Assembly: GCA_028288725.1 (NCBI GenBank)
Contig: JAQGIC010000136.1
Location: 28,086 to 92,085, forward strand
Source: Rhodospirillales bacterium
GTDB taxonomy: Bacteria; Pseudomonadota; Alphaproteobacteria; ATCC43930; CGMCC-115725
Direction: 5' to 3'
Length of the DNA: 64,000 bases
Under the pieces are notes generated by a model. That model worked only from the letters and a program-made list of their open reading frames with translations. It had not been told where the DNA came from and did not search any database. The position numbers were made by a program, and so were the translations under genes. This document shows positions 52,837 through 61,060 of this stretch, piece by piece (within the stretch, counting starts at the first letter, position 1; every line of letters starts with the position of its first letter).

Positions 52837-53814
52837 TCAGCCGAGCTTGAACAGCGACCAGGCGTTGGCGCGGCCGATCTTGTAGCGGTCGTTCTCGGCG
52901 ATCGCGGTCGTGTCGAACCAGGTGGACGCGTGATCGATATTCTCGAACGGCCAGTCGGCCGAGAACAGGATGCGGTCGGCGCCGATCTCCAGCATCGCGT
53001 CGATCAGGGTCTGGGTACGGAAATTGCCGGACGCGGTGATGTAGAAATTTTCCCGGAAATATTCCGCGATCTTGCGCTTGGCCGGATAGCGGTTCTGGAC
53101 CGCCATCCATTTGTTGTGATTATCGACCCGCCACATCGAATAGGGCAGGCCTTCGCCCATATGGCCGATGATGATCTGCAGCTTCGGGTGGGCATCGAAC
53201 AGACCGGATCCCATCAGCCGCAGCGCATGCACCGCGGTTTCCTGGCCGAAGGCCCAGGTCGGGCCCATCAGCCAGCGGTGGGTTTCGTAGATCGCGGCAT
53301 CCTTGGCCAGCGGGTTGCGCGGATGCAGATAGAACGGCACGCCCAGCCGCTCGACCTCGGCCCAGAATGGCCGGAACGCCGGCACGTCGTAATAGACCGC
53401 ATGGTCATGGTCGGCGACCTGGGTGAAGCCGTTGACGAGCGCGCCCTTGAAGCCCAGCTCCTCGACGCAGCGGTTCAACTCCCTGGCCGCGGCGTCCGGG
53501 TCCTGCATCGGCAGGGCCGCCAGACCCTGGAACCGGTCCGGACGTCGCCGCACCTGTTCGGCCAGGAAGTCGTTGGCGCGCTGGCTGAGGCCGATGGCAC
53601 TGTCATGCTGGCGCAGCGCCTGGACGGCCGGGGCATTCAGCGACAGCAGCATCATCTCGATGCCGTGCGCATCCATCTCGCGCAGGCGCCGATCCTGGAT
53701 GTCGAGCAGGCGAGCCTTCAGTTCCGGCCAATCGCTCTCCGGCGAAAAGCCGGCACTGTCCTGAACGGTTTCATCGAGCGCGAAATGCTCCTCGAGCGCG
53801 ACCTTGCCCTGCAT
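52837..53814 (-). CDS. Amidohydrolase-family decarboxylase, gamma-resorcylate (2,6-dihydroxybenzoate) type
   Basis: 325 residues. Begins MQGKVALEEHFALDETVQDS with Glu8 and His10 as metal ligands; then FYLHPRNP (His ligand), IIGHMGEGLPYSMWR, and FSADWPFENIDHAS (catalytic Asp). These segments are nearly diagnostic of gamma-resorcylate decarboxylase (GraD/Rdc), which reversibly converts 2,6-dihydroxybenzoate to resorcinol. No resorcinol hydroxylase or ring-cleavage gene is nearby, so a related non-oxidative decarboxylation is possible. Upstream lie repeat copies F and G and a long inverted repeat that may be its operator. Confidence 0.88.
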   Translation of the reverse strand: MQGKVALEEHFALDETVQDSAGFSPESDWPELKARLLDIQDRRLREMDAHGIEMMLLSLNAPAVQALRQHDSAIGLSQRANDFLAEQVRRRPDRFQGLAALPMQDPDAAARELNRCVEELGFKGALVNGFTQVADHDHAVYYDVPAFRPFWAEVERLGVPFYLHPRNPLAKDAAIYETHRWLMGPTWAFGQETAVHALRLMGSGLFDAHPKLQIIIGHMGEGLPYSMWRVDNHNKWMAVQNRYPAKRKIAEYFRENFYITASGNFRTQTLIDAMLEIGADRILFSADWPFENIDHASTWFDTTAIAENDRYKIGRANAWSLFKLG

Positions 53815-53831
53815 CTTCGACGTCCTTCCAC

Positions 53832-53945
53832 AGAGCCTGATCCGATCGAACCGGCTCGGGTTTGATGGGTGAATCAGTCTCTAAACATATGAATTAGAAT
53901 GCGATTCAGACATGAGACCGGTTGGCCACATGTCACCGCGCTCTA
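53832..53945. repeat. Palindromic repeat copy F (full length)
   Basis: Starts AGAGCCTGATCCGATC, contains GTGAATCAGTCTCTAAACAT, ends CCGCGCTCTA. The second hairpin (ACATGAGACCGGTTGGCCACATGT) is partly degenerate. Located directly upstream of the decarboxylase gene. Confidence 0.8.
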
Positions 53946-53979
53946 ACGCGGATTGTTGCGCGATTCAGGCTCCAGGGGA

Positions 53980-54018
53980 GGATTGTTGTCAATGAGAACG
54001 TTGCATTGACAACAATCC
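53980..54018. promoter_or_regulatory. Long perfect inverted repeat, candidate MarR operator
   Basis: 14-bp perfect arms GGATTGTTGTCAAT (53980-53993) and ATTGACAACAATCC (54005-54018) around an 11-bp centre containing AACGTT. It sits between repeat copies F and G, upstream of the decarboxylase gene and downstream of the marR gene. TTGTNNN/NNNACAA palindromes are typical MarR targets. Confidence 0.6.
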
Positions 54019-54021
54019 GAC

Positions 54022-54136
54022 TAGAGCCTGATCCGATCAAGCCTGCTTGGCTTGATCGGTGAAGCAGTCTCTAAATATTTGATTTAAGGGCGATTCAGAT
54101 ATGAGGCCGAGCAGGCTTGATCGGATCAGGCTCTAG
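54022..54136. repeat. Palindromic repeat copy G (rearranged right end)
   Basis: 115 bp, starting TAGAGCCTGATCCGATCAAG and ending GATCGGATCAGGCTCTAG, so both ends are the same hairpin-1 sequence in opposite orientation. The right end appears to be a recombined copy of the left. Its final CTA is the stop codon of the marR gene. Confidence 0.85.
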
Positions 54137-54717
54137 GGCGATGCCGCCGGCCGTCGGACGGCCCTGGGACGTCGCCGGGGCGTCACGGTCGCGGCGTCCC
54201 GCGCATCCAGTTCGTCCTCCAACCGGTCGACATTGCGATAGATCCGGTTCAGCACCGTCTTCAGCGCCTCGATCTCGGTCGCGGAGAAATCGCCGGCGGC
54301 GACCTGCTCGTAATGGGCGGCGCGCGGGGCCAAGCGGGCGACCAGGGCCTTGCCGGCGTCGGTCAGGCCGACGTGCAGGCTGCGCTGGTCGCTCTCGGGC
54401 CGGACGCGTGTCACCAGCCCATCGCGCTGCATGGCGGCGACCAGACGCGACAGGGTCGACATCTCCATCACCGTCAGGACCGCCAGATCGCCCAGGCGCC
54501 GGACCCCGTTCTCCTCCGCCAGGAACGCCAGCACCCGGTACATCGGCAGGGTCAGTTCGTCGCGCTTGAGCTCGCGGGCGAACAGCTCGCCCATGCGCAC
54601 GCCCAAGCGGGCCAGCAGATAGGGCAGCGAATGGGATGGACGATACAAGGTGGAAGCGCTCCGGGTTCGACGAACCGACCCGAGGATACTTCCACCCTGC
54701 AACAATTGTATCGACAA
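54133..54717 (-). CDS. MarR-family transcriptional regulator
   Basis: Up to 194 residues. Core winged helix: LPMYRVLAFLAEENGVRRLG, then the recognition helix MEMSTLSRLVAAMQRDGLV and wing RVRPESDQRSLHVGLTDAG. The start is uncertain: the furthest ATG (54717) gives an unusual N-terminus, while a TTG at about 54645 (LYRPSHSLPYLLARLG) fits better. An inverted repeat (CGATACAA 54644-54651 / TTGTATCG near 54708-54715) surrounds the start region. C-terminal tail is Arg/Pro-rich. MarR genes accompany gamma-resorcylate decarboxylase in known clusters. Confidence 0.88.
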   Translation of the reverse strand: MSIQLLQGGSILGSVRRTRSASTLYRPSHSLPYLLARLGVRMGELFARELKRDELTLPMYRVLAFLAEENGVRRLGDLAVLTVMEMSTLSRLVAAMQRDGLVTRVRPESDQRSLHVGLTDAGKALVARLAPRAAHYEQVAAGDFSATEIEALKTVLNRIYRNVDRLEDELDARDAATVTPRRRPRAVRRPAASP

Positions 54718-54730
54718 ATGTTCCCGCGGC

Positions 54731-55351
54731 TCAGGCGGCGAAGCCCTCGTCCGTCAGGGCTTTCCTGACGCTCGGTCGTGCCCGCATCGCGGCATAGTGC
54801 CGGGTGCAATTCGCCGGCAGCTCCAGCTTCAGCCGCTCCCGCGCCCAGAACTCGGTATAGAACAGGGCGGCATCCGCGATCGAAAAGCCGCCCAGCAGAA
54901 AGTCTTTGCCCTCGAGCGCCTTGTCCATCAGGCGGAAGGCGGCGGTGACGATCTCCCGGCCACGCGCCTTGACCGCGTCCTGATCGGCCGGGTTCGCGCT
55001 GAAATTCTCCGGGCGAAACAGCCGGGCGAAGCCCTGCATATGCTGGGTGGCGACGACATAATCCATCGCTTCGAGCGCCCGAACCTGTCCTTCGATATCC
55101 GCCGGCAGCAGCTTCGCGTCCGGGTTGGTCCGGGCGAGCCAGGTGGCGATCGCCGGAAACTCGGTCAGGACCGAACCGTCGTCGCGCTCCAGCGTCGGGA
55201 CCTTGGATTTGGGATTGATCGCCTTATAGGCGTCGGAATATTGCTCCTTGCTCGCGAAATCGATCTTGTGCAGATCGTAGGGCTTGCCGATCTCCTCCAG
55301 GATCACGTGAATGCCGATCGCGCAGGTGCCGGGGCCGTAGAAGAGCTTCAT
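54731..55351 (-). CDS. Glutathione S-transferase family protein
   Basis: 206 residues from MKLFYGPGTCAIGIHVILEE (ATG 55349-55351). Thioredoxin-like N-domain with Cys10 in place of the beta-class catalytic cysteine, SKVPTLERDDGSVLTEFPAI (glutathione-binding cis-Pro and Glu/Ser), then an all-helical domain with FLLGGFSIADAALF. Typical beta-class bacterial GST. Same strand as the marR gene (13-bp gap), so possibly one unit with detoxification of aromatic compounds. Confidence 0.9.
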   Translation of the reverse strand: MKLFYGPGTCAIGIHVILEEIGKPYDLHKIDFASKEQYSDAYKAINPKSKVPTLERDDGSVLTEFPAIATWLARTNPDAKLLPADIEGQVRALEAMDYVVATQHMQGFARLFRPENFSANPADQDAVKARGREIVTAAFRLMDKALEGKDFLLGGFSIADAALFYTEFWARERLKLELPANCTRHYAAMRARPSVRKALTDEGFAA

Positions 55352-55431
55352 CGTTGTTGCCTCGATGTTTGTGGGGGCGCCGACGGAGATTAGCGCCGAT
55401 CGGAGGGCGCGGCCAAGCCGGTGCGGGTGCG

Positions 55432-56025
55432 TCACACCGGCGGGTAATACTGCGGCGCCTCGCGGCGATCGGCCATGCCATAGTCCCGAATGACGCGGAC
55501 CTGGCGGTGCCGCAGCCTGTCGCCCGGCGGTGCCGGGACTGCGTCCCGCCAGGCGGCGAGCAGCAGGCGCTTGCCCGGGCTGGAGAGACTCTCGAACAGT
55601 TCCTGATCGATCAGCCCCGGTCCGGCCGGCGGCGTCCCGTCGATCGAACCTTCGCTGATGGTCACGCGCTTGGCCGCGCCGACCTCGGTCTCATCGAGCC
55701 GCTGGTCCTGTAGTTGCTGGCCCTCGGGGATATGCGTGTCGGCGACGATTTCGCCGACGCGCAGGTGATAATCCTCGAACAGCTCGAACCGGCCTTTTTC
55801 CTGAACCTGATGGTGCAGGGCGAGCGTGCGCCAGCGGATCACCGCCTTCTCGTCGCGCCAGGTCGAGAGCGACAGCAGGCGACCCTCGGTGCGCCGACTG
55901 GCGAAGCGTTCATTGTCGATGAACCCGTCGACCCGCTCGAGCTCCGGCTTCAGCAGCTTGGCGAGGTCGAGATATTCATTCCAGCGCTCGGCCCTGGGTT
56001 GGACCTCGAAAATGACGGCGAACAT
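55432..56025 (-). CDS. ABM-domain (antibiotic biosynthesis monooxygenase-like) protein
   Basis: 197 residues. The N-terminal ~100 residues are an ABM ferredoxin-like domain (MFAVIFEVQPRAERWNEYLD, then GRLLSLSTWRDEKAVIRWRT with a conserved His pair region LALHHQVQ). The C-terminal half repeats a weaker ABM-like unit (LIDQELFESLSSPGKRLLLA, RVIRDYGMADRREAPQYYPP). Such proteins bind heme or small aromatics, or act as cofactor-free monooxygenases. Function here unknown. Confidence 0.8.
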   Translation of the reverse strand: MFAVIFEVQPRAERWNEYLDLAKLLKPELERVDGFIDNERFASRRTEGRLLSLSTWRDEKAVIRWRTLALHHQVQEKGRFELFEDYHLRVGEIVADTHIPEGQQLQDQRLDETEVGAAKRVTISEGSIDGTPPAGPGLIDQELFESLSSPGKRLLLAAWRDAVPAPPGDRLRHRQVRVIRDYGMADRREAPQYYPPV

Positions 56026-56052
56026 GGGCTGTCTCCAATCTGTCCCGGGCTT

Positions 56053-56173
56053 TCAGGCGGCGGCCGACACCGTGTCGCGCATCGAGAGGAACGCCTCCGT
56101 CTCGCGGTCGCGCGTCCTGGTCGGTGCAGAGACTGTCCCACTCGCCCCGGATGGGTGGCTGTTGCGGCAGCAT
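56053..56173 (-). pseudogene. Small frameshifted ORF (about 40 codons) before the ABM gene
   Basis: ATG at 56171-56173 is preceded by a strong AAAAAGGAG site. The frame reads MLPQQPPIRGEWDSLCTDQD, then after one surplus base near 56117 continues DRETEAFLSMRDTVSAAA to TGA at 56053-56055, 27 bp before the ABM start. Good ribosome site and coding-like halves suggest a small gene disabled by a 1-base insertion, or a sequencing error. No family recognised. Confidence 0.35.
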
Positions 56174-56228
56174 GGAAAAGCTCCTTTTTACCTGTTTAGT
56201 TTCCCCTTTGCATCGTGCCGCCGGCACG

Positions 56229-56269
56229 CCTGTCGAACCGGATCGCTTCGCCCGCGGCCGAAGCATTCG
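56229..56269. repeat. Short dispersed repeat, copy 1, downstream of RidA gene
   Basis: CTGTCGAACCGGATCGCTTC continuing GCCCGCGGCCGAAGCATTCG. Nearly identical to 56760-56794 on the other side of the ridA gene. Confidence 0.65.
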
Positions 56270-56291
56270 CCTGGAACGCGGATCTCCGACG

Positions 56292-56708
56292 TCACGGCAC
56301 AGCGGTCTCGCCGATGGCGGCGACGCAATCGATCTCGATGTCGAACGGTCCGAACCATGCGGGCACGGTGATGAAGATGCGTGCCGGCGGATCGATCGGA
56401 AAATAGCGGGCATAGATCGCGTTGATCCGGGCGAAATGCTCGACGCTGGTACAATAGACGGTGCATTTCAGCACGTTGCGCAGGCTGGTGCCCGCCGTCT
56501 CCAGGCACAGCCGCATCTGATCCAGCACGATCTCGGTCTGGCGCTCGATCGGCATCGGCCGGATCTCGCCGGTCTCCGGGTCGAACGGCGGCAGGCCCGA
56601 GACATAGACGGTCTCGCCGGCGCGGGTCACGGGCGAGACCGGCGCCTGCCGCTGTTCCAGATATGTGGAGAAGGGTTCGACGCGGATGGCTTGGCGCTGG
56701 GCGCGCAT
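56292..56708 (-). CDS. RidA/YjgF-family protein
   Basis: 138 residues, family length. Begins with a short extension, then [37 protein letters not shown], and the substrate-binding arginine in PPARIFI with DIEIDCVAA at the C-terminus. Canonical RidA hydrolyses reactive enamine/imine intermediates released by PLP enzymes; the Arg is kept here. Upstream of the ABM gene on the same strand and next to sugar-acid genes. Flanked on both sides by a short repeat. Confidence 0.9.
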   Translation of the reverse strand: MRAQRQAIRVEPFSTYLEQRQAPVSPVTRAGETVYVSGLPPFDPETGEIRPMPIERQTEIVLDQMRLCLETAGTSLRNVLKCTVYCTSVEHFARINAIYARYFPIDPPARIFITVPAWFGPFDIEIDCVAAIGETAVP

Positions 56709-56749
56709 GGGGAGATTCCTTTCAGTGAGGCTCCCCGTTCAATCGGCCG

Positions 56750-56794
56750 TTCGGCGGCGGCTGTCGAACCCGATCGCTTCGCCCGCCGCCGAAC
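56750..56794. repeat. Short dispersed repeat, copy 2, upstream of RidA gene
   Basis: Perfect 11-bp arms TTCGGCGGCGG (56750-56760) / CCGCCGCCGAA (56783-56793) around CTGTCGAACCCGATCGCTTC. Same core as copy 1. It lies between the ridA start and the aldolase stop and could form a terminator-like hairpin. Confidence 0.7.
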
Positions 56795-56808
56795 TATGCT
56801 CGGACCGA

Positions 56809-57735
56809 TCAGAACTTCGCCCGGGTGTCGAAGCGGGCGATGCGCGACAGCAGGTAGTCCACCTCGGTCTTGGCCTTGGCGCTCAAGGCCGGGCCGGGCT
56901 TGCGCTGGGCGTCGGACGCGATGGCGCCGCGCTTCTGCAGCACGTATTTGCGCACGGCGAGGCCGACGCCCTGCTGCTGCTCGTAGCGAACGAGCGGCAG
57001 ATGGGCGTCGAACAGATCATGGGCGGCGTCGCGCCGACCGTCCTTTTGCAGCCGCACGACATCGACCAGCATGTCGGGAAAGGCATAGCCGGTCATGGCG
57101 CCGTCGGCGCCGCGCTCCAACTCGAAATCCAGGAACAGGCCGCCGTTGCCGCACAGGATCGAGATCGGCTTCAGCGAGCCGTCCTTCTGGAAGCCGCGCA
57201 AGGTCGAGATCTTTTCCAGTCCCGGCCAATCCTCATGCTTCAGCATCACGCAGGAAGCATGGTCCTGCACGATCTGGCGGATGACCTTGGGCGTCATGAT
57301 CACGGTGAGCGTCAGCGGATAATCCTGGATCACGAACGGAATATCGCTGCCGATCGCTTCGACCGCCTGGGCGTAGTAGGTCACGATCTGGTCGTCGGTC
57401 CGGAGCGACGGCGGCGGCGCGATCATCACGCCCGCGGCTCCCAGATCCATGGCGCCGCGGGCGAGCTGGCGCATGGCGGCGAAGCCCGGCGCCGACACGC
57501 CGACGATCACCGGCACTTTCGTCCGGTTCACCACCTGGCGGGTGATGCCCAGCGCCTCTTCCATATCCAGCTTGGGCGCTTCGCCCATGATGCCGAGGAT
57601 GGTCAGGCCCGTGGCGCCGCATTCGATATAGAAATCGGTCATGCGATCGACCGAGGCGGTGTCGACCCTGCCATCCGGATGGAACGGCGTTACCGCGATG
57701 GGGTAGACGCCCTGGGCGGTCTCGTCGAGGCGCAT
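56809..57735 (-). CDS. DapA-family (dihydrodipicolinate synthase/KDG aldolase-like) lyase
   Basis: 308 residues from the ATG at 57733-57735 (GGAG upstream); a longer frame into the neighbouring gene is rejected. TIM-barrel class I aldolase with GIMGEAPKL (GTTGE loop), Tyr in IQDYPLT, and Schiff-base Lys in CVMLKHED. The family cleaves 2-oxo acids to pyruvate or condenses pyruvate. Next to an IlvD/Edd dehydratase it probably cleaves or dehydrates a 2-keto-3-deoxy sugar acid. 14 bp after the GntR gene. Confidence 0.9.
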   Translation of the reverse strand: MRLDETAQGVYPIAVTPFHPDGRVDTASVDRMTDFYIECGATGLTILGIMGEAPKLDMEEALGITRQVVNRTKVPVIVGVSAPGFAAMRQLARGAMDLGAAGVMIAPPPSLRTDDQIVTYYAQAVEAIGSDIPFVIQDYPLTLTVIMTPKVIRQIVQDHASCVMLKHEDWPGLEKISTLRGFQKDGSLKPISILCGNGGLFLDFELERGADGAMTGYAFPDMLVDVVRLQKDGRRDAAHDLFDAHLPLVRYEQQQGVGLAVRKYVLQKRGAIASDAQRKPGPALSAKAKTEVDYLLSRIARFDTRAKF

Positions 57736-57749
57736 GGGAATTCTCCTGT

Positions 57750-58451
57750 TCAATTCGTTCGGTCGGGACGCTCGAGCGGCGTGATGCGGGCGAGATAGTC
57801 GGTCTTGCTGATCTGCATATGTTCGACACAAAGCTGGGCCAGTGCCCAGCTGTCACGACCGCGCAGCAGCTCAATCATCATGTCATGCTGCCGGCGCGAG
57901 ATCTTGAGCCCGGCCGGGTCCGCCAGGTTCTTGGCGCGCATCGGCAGGGTCAGGCCCATGTAGTCCTGAAGTGCCTGCACCAGATAGGGGTTCCGGCAGG
58001 CCTGGAACAGCGCGATGTGAAAGGCGTCGTTCGTCTCGTGGATGCCGCGCAGGTCGCCGTCGTCGGCATGGCGGCAATAGCACGCCTGGATCGCGCTCAG
58101 CCGCTCGATCAGCGCCGCCGACGCCGGCAGCGGGATCATCAGCGCCGCCTGCCGGGTCAGCAGCTCGCGCACCTCGTAGATCTGTCGCACTTGCTCGGCC
58201 GAATAGGAGGTGACGGTGGCCCCGATGTTCTTTTCGCGGCGGACGACGCCGGTCCGTTCCAGCTGCACCAGCGCCTGGCGAATGAAATGCCGGGTGGCGC
58301 CGTAGCGCGCCATCAGCGCATCCTCGACCAGCCGGGAGCCGGGGGCGAACCGGCCGAAGATGATGTCTTCCTCGAGCTGCTTCAGAATCTCTTCCTGCTC
58401 GTCGCGGCGGCTTCGCGGCGGTCCGTCGGCAGTGGCGGGACATGCGGTCAT
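57750..58451 (-). CDS. GntR-family transcriptional regulator (FCD)
   Basis: 233 residues. Winged helix: LVEDALMARYGATRHFIRQA, LVQLERTGVVRREKNIGATV. FCD domain with Asp/His ligand region (NDAFHIALFQACRN) and RQHDMMIELLRG. Divergent from the dehydratase gene; the intergenic inverted repeat 58526-58589 is its likely operator. Operon with the DapA-family gene. Probably repressor of both transcription units. Confidence 0.9.
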   Translation of the reverse strand: MTACPATADGPPRSRRDEQEEILKQLEEDIIFGRFAPGSRLVEDALMARYGATRHFIRQALVQLERTGVVRREKNIGATVTSYSAEQVRQIYEVRELLTRQAALMIPLPASAALIERLSAIQACYCRHADDGDLRGIHETNDAFHIALFQACRNPYLVQALQDYMGLTLPMRAKNLADPAGLKISRRQHDMMIELLRGRDSWALAQLCVEHMQISKTDYLARITPLERPDRTN

Positions 58452-58525
58452 CCGGTCGAACCTTGCGGCCCCATGTTGCCCTCGCCGATTTCCTGACGGG
58501 CGGAATCACCGCATGGCCCACCTGG

Positions 58526-58589
58526 ATTGTCAATAATCTATCGGATTTCGACGCGAGATTCGGCGGGAATGCCGCGTATAATTGACAAT
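58526..58589. promoter_or_regulatory. Paired operator half-sites ATTGTCAAT / ATTGACAAT
   Basis: ATTGTCAATAAT at 58526-58537 and its near-perfect reverse complement ATAATTGACAAT at 58578-58589 (11 of 12), 40 bp apart, in the 190-bp divergent promoter between the GntR gene and the dehydratase gene. Each half contains a TTGTCAA-type core as in GntR/FCD operators. The spacing could allow DNA looping or control of two promoters. Confidence 0.65.
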
Positions 58590-58641
58590 GAAGCGGGTGA
58601 ACCTATGGTGAATGGTGTCGGTGGGACGAGGGAGGCCAAGG

Positions 58642-60348
58642 ATGGCAAAGGGACTGCGCAAGGGATTGACGAGCTACGGCGATGCGGGCTTCTCGCTGTT
58701 CCTGCGCAAGGCGTTCATCAAGGCCATGGGCTATTCCGACGACGCGCTGGAGCGCCCGATCGTCGGCATCACCAATACCTACAGCGACTACAACCCCTGC
58801 CACGGCAACGTACCGGTGCTGATCGAGGCGGTGAAGCGCGGCGTCATGCTGGCCGGCGGCATGCCGATGGTGTTTCCGACCATCTCGATCCACGAAAGCT
58901 TCGCGCACCCGACATCGATGTATCTGCGCAATCTGATGGCGATGGATACCGAGGAGATGCTGCGCGCCCAGCCGATGGACGCGATCGTGGTCATCGGCGG
59001 CTGCGACAAGACCTTGCCGGCCCAGATCATGGGCGCGGTCAGCGTCGATCTGCCGACCATCGTCGTGCCGGTCGGCCCGATGGTGGTCGGCCATCACAAG
59101 GGCGAGGTGCTGGGCGCCTGCACCGATTGCCGGCGGCTGTGGAGCGCGCACCGCGCCGGTGAGATCGATGAGGCCGAGATCGAAGTGGTGAACGAGCGGC
59201 TCGCCCCCTCGGTCGGCACCTGCATGGTCATGGGCACGGCCAGCACCATGGCCTGCGTGTCGGAGGCGCTGGGCCTGTCGCTGCCGATGAGCGCCACCAT
59301 TCCCGCCCCCCATGCCGAACGCGTGCGCCTGGCCGAGGCGAGCGGCAAGCGCGCCGCCGAGATGGCAATCGCCGGCAGCCCGCGGCCGAGCGAGATCCTG
59401 ACCCCGGCGGCCTTCCGCAACGCTGCGATCGTGATGCAGGCGATCGGCGGCTCGACCAATGGCTTGATCCATCTGACCGCGATCGCGAACCGGACCGAGC
59501 ATGCGCTCGACCTGGCCGAATTCGACCAGATCGGCCGCGACGTGCCGGTGCTGGTCGATCTGAAGCCGTCGGGCGAGCATTACATGGAGCATTTCCATCA
59601 TGCCGGCGGGCTGCCGCGCCTGCTGATGCAGCTGGGCGATCTGATCGATCGGACCGCGCTCACCGTCGGCGGCAGCACGCTCGGCGAGATCGCGGCCAGG
59701 GCCGAGATCGTGCCGGGCCAGGACGTGATCCGATCGGTCGAAGATCCGATCAAGCCCGAAGGCTCCATGGCCGTGCTCTACGGCAACCTCGCGCCCCGCG
59801 GCGCGCTGATCAAGCATGCCGCCGCCTCGTCCCGCCTGTTGCAGCACACCGGCCGCGCCGTGGTTTTCGAGTCCGTCGAGGATATGGCCGCGCGCATCGA
59901 CGCGCCCGATCTGGATGTCGGGCCCGACGATGTGCTGGTGCTGCGCAACACCGGCCCGCGGGGTGCGCCCGGCATGCCGGAGGCGGGCTATCTGCCCATC
60001 CCGAAAAAGCTCGGCCGCCAGGGCGTCAAGGACATGGTGCGCATCTCCGACGCGCGCATGAGCGGAACGGCATTCGGCACGATCGTGCTGCATATCACGC
60101 CGGAATCCGCCGTCGGCGGGCCGCTGGCGCTGGTCCGGAACGGCGACATGATCCGCCTCGACACCACCGCCCGGCGCATCGATCTGCTGGTCGACGACGC
60201 CGAACTGGAGCGGCGCCGCGCGGCCCTGCCCGTGGTGCCGCCGCCGGCCTGGACCCGGCGCGGCTATGCCCGGTTGTTCTATAAAAGCATCCTGCAGGCG
60301 GACGAGGGCTGCGACTTCGACTTCCTGGTCGGCTCGGACGAGCTTTAG
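58642..60348 (+). CDS. IlvD/Edd-family sugar-acid dehydratase
   Basis: 568 residues from ATG 58642 (GGGAGG 8 bases upstream). Iron-sulfur ligand cysteines in DYNPCHGN, VIGGCDKTLPAQIMG and GTCMVMGTASTMAC; C-terminal ISDARMSGTAFGT motif. Length and the GCDKT/ARMSG motifs match the arabonate/xylonate/gluconate dehydratase branch rather than the biosynthetic IlvD. It converts an aldonate to 2-keto-3-deoxyaldonate, which the DapA-family enzyme could then process. Controlled by the divergent GntR. Confidence 0.93.
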   Translation: MAKGLRKGLTSYGDAGFSLFLRKAFIKAMGYSDDALERPIVGITNTYSDYNPCHGNVPVLIEAVKRGVMLAGGMPMVFPTISIHESFAHPTSMYLRNLMAMDTEEMLRAQPMDAIVVIGGCDKTLPAQIMGAVSVDLPTIVVPVGPMVVGHHKGEVLGACTDCRRLWSAHRAGEIDEAEIEVVNERLAPSVGTCMVMGTASTMACVSEALGLSLPMSATIPAPHAERVRLAEASGKRAAEMAIAGSPRPSEILTPAAFRNAAIVMQAIGGSTNGLIHLTAIANRTEHALDLAEFDQIGRDVPVLVDLKPSGEHYMEHFHHAGGLPRLLMQLGDLIDRTALTVGGSTLGEIAARAEIVPGQDVIRSVEDPIKPEGSMAVLYGNLAPRGALIKHAAASSRLLQHTGRAVVFESVEDMAARIDAPDLDVGPDDVLVLRNTGPRGAPGMPEAGYLPIPKKLGRQGVKDMVRISDARMSGTAFGTIVLHITPESAVGGPLALVRNGDMIRLDTTARRIDLLVDDAELERRRAALPVVPPPAWTRRGYARLFYKSILQADEGCDFDFLVGSDEL

Positions 60349-60354
60349 GGTCGC

Positions 60355-61060
60355 ATGCGAGAGGGCAAGATCGACACGGCCTTGAAAATCCGCCCAGCCA
60401 CTCGCAACGACGCAATGGAGATCATGCTCGCACGCCGGAGGCCATTTTCTCGAAGGCCGTGAGGCACTAAGTCGCCTTGGCCGCGTGGTCGGAACGGACA
60501 CGACATATCGTCACGCGCGGATCGAGCGAGAAATTTCCGATACCGGCTTTGTCGTTCTTGTTGCCGAGGCCGGAGGCGAGATTGTCGGCTTCGCGATGGC
60601 GGTCCCGGCCCGGCATGATTTGCGGGTGCTCTACGTCAAGCCCAACCCGATCGGTCGTGTCGGACAGACCCTTCTTGCCGAACTCGAGACTCTCGTCTTC
60701 GAAACGACCGAATTTCTAGTCTGCGATGCCTCGCTTAACGCTGCAGGCTTTTATGCTGCGAACGGCTATGTGGAGGAATGCTGGAAAGACCATGTGTCGA
60801 TTCCCGACGGCGTGGTTTCCCGCGTGGTCCAGATGAAGAAGCATCGTCCACGAGCCCAAGCAGATTTTGCTTGGCCATGCTCCGCGGCAAAACCCCACCC
60901 AACCCTCCCCCGCCTTGCGGGAGAGGGCTCGTTTTCTCCCTCTCACTCGTGGGAGAGGGCCCAGGGTGAGGGTGCATCCGTGGCACGATCAACGAATATC
61001 TGCCCAGTCCTTCGCTACCCCGGCGCCCCGTCGATCGTCAGGATCGTGCCCGTCGTATAG
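60355..61060 (+). pseudogene. GNAT acetyltransferase, frameshifted and extended into a repeat
   Basis: ATG at 60355 opens MREGKIDTALKIRPATRNDA, a GNAT N-terminus, but meets TGA about 80 bases on. One base out of phase the reading continues as HFLEGREALSRLGRVVGTDT and then the acetyl-CoA-binding motif LYVKPNPIGRVGQTLLAELE and AAGFYAANGYVEE, to MKK at about 60842. The shift is near 60430-60440. After that the frame runs into an intergenic repeat and overlaps the 3' end of the convergent SDR gene. A GTG at 60485 could express a truncated product, but it lacks the first strand/helix. Confidence 0.7.
60889..60975. repeat. CCCTCNCCC-type intergenic repeat
   Basis: Two hairpin units, CTCCCCCGCC/TTGCGGGAGAGGG (about 60905-60927) and CCCTCTCACT/CGTGGGAGAGGG (about 60938-60959), followed by CAGGGTGAGGG. 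This resembles the high-copy ACCCTCTCCC...GGGAGAGGG repeats of many proteobacterial chromosomes. A small CCAAGCA/TGCTTGG hairpin (60856-60874) precedes it. It replaces the natural 3' end of the GNAT gene. Confidence 0.75.
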
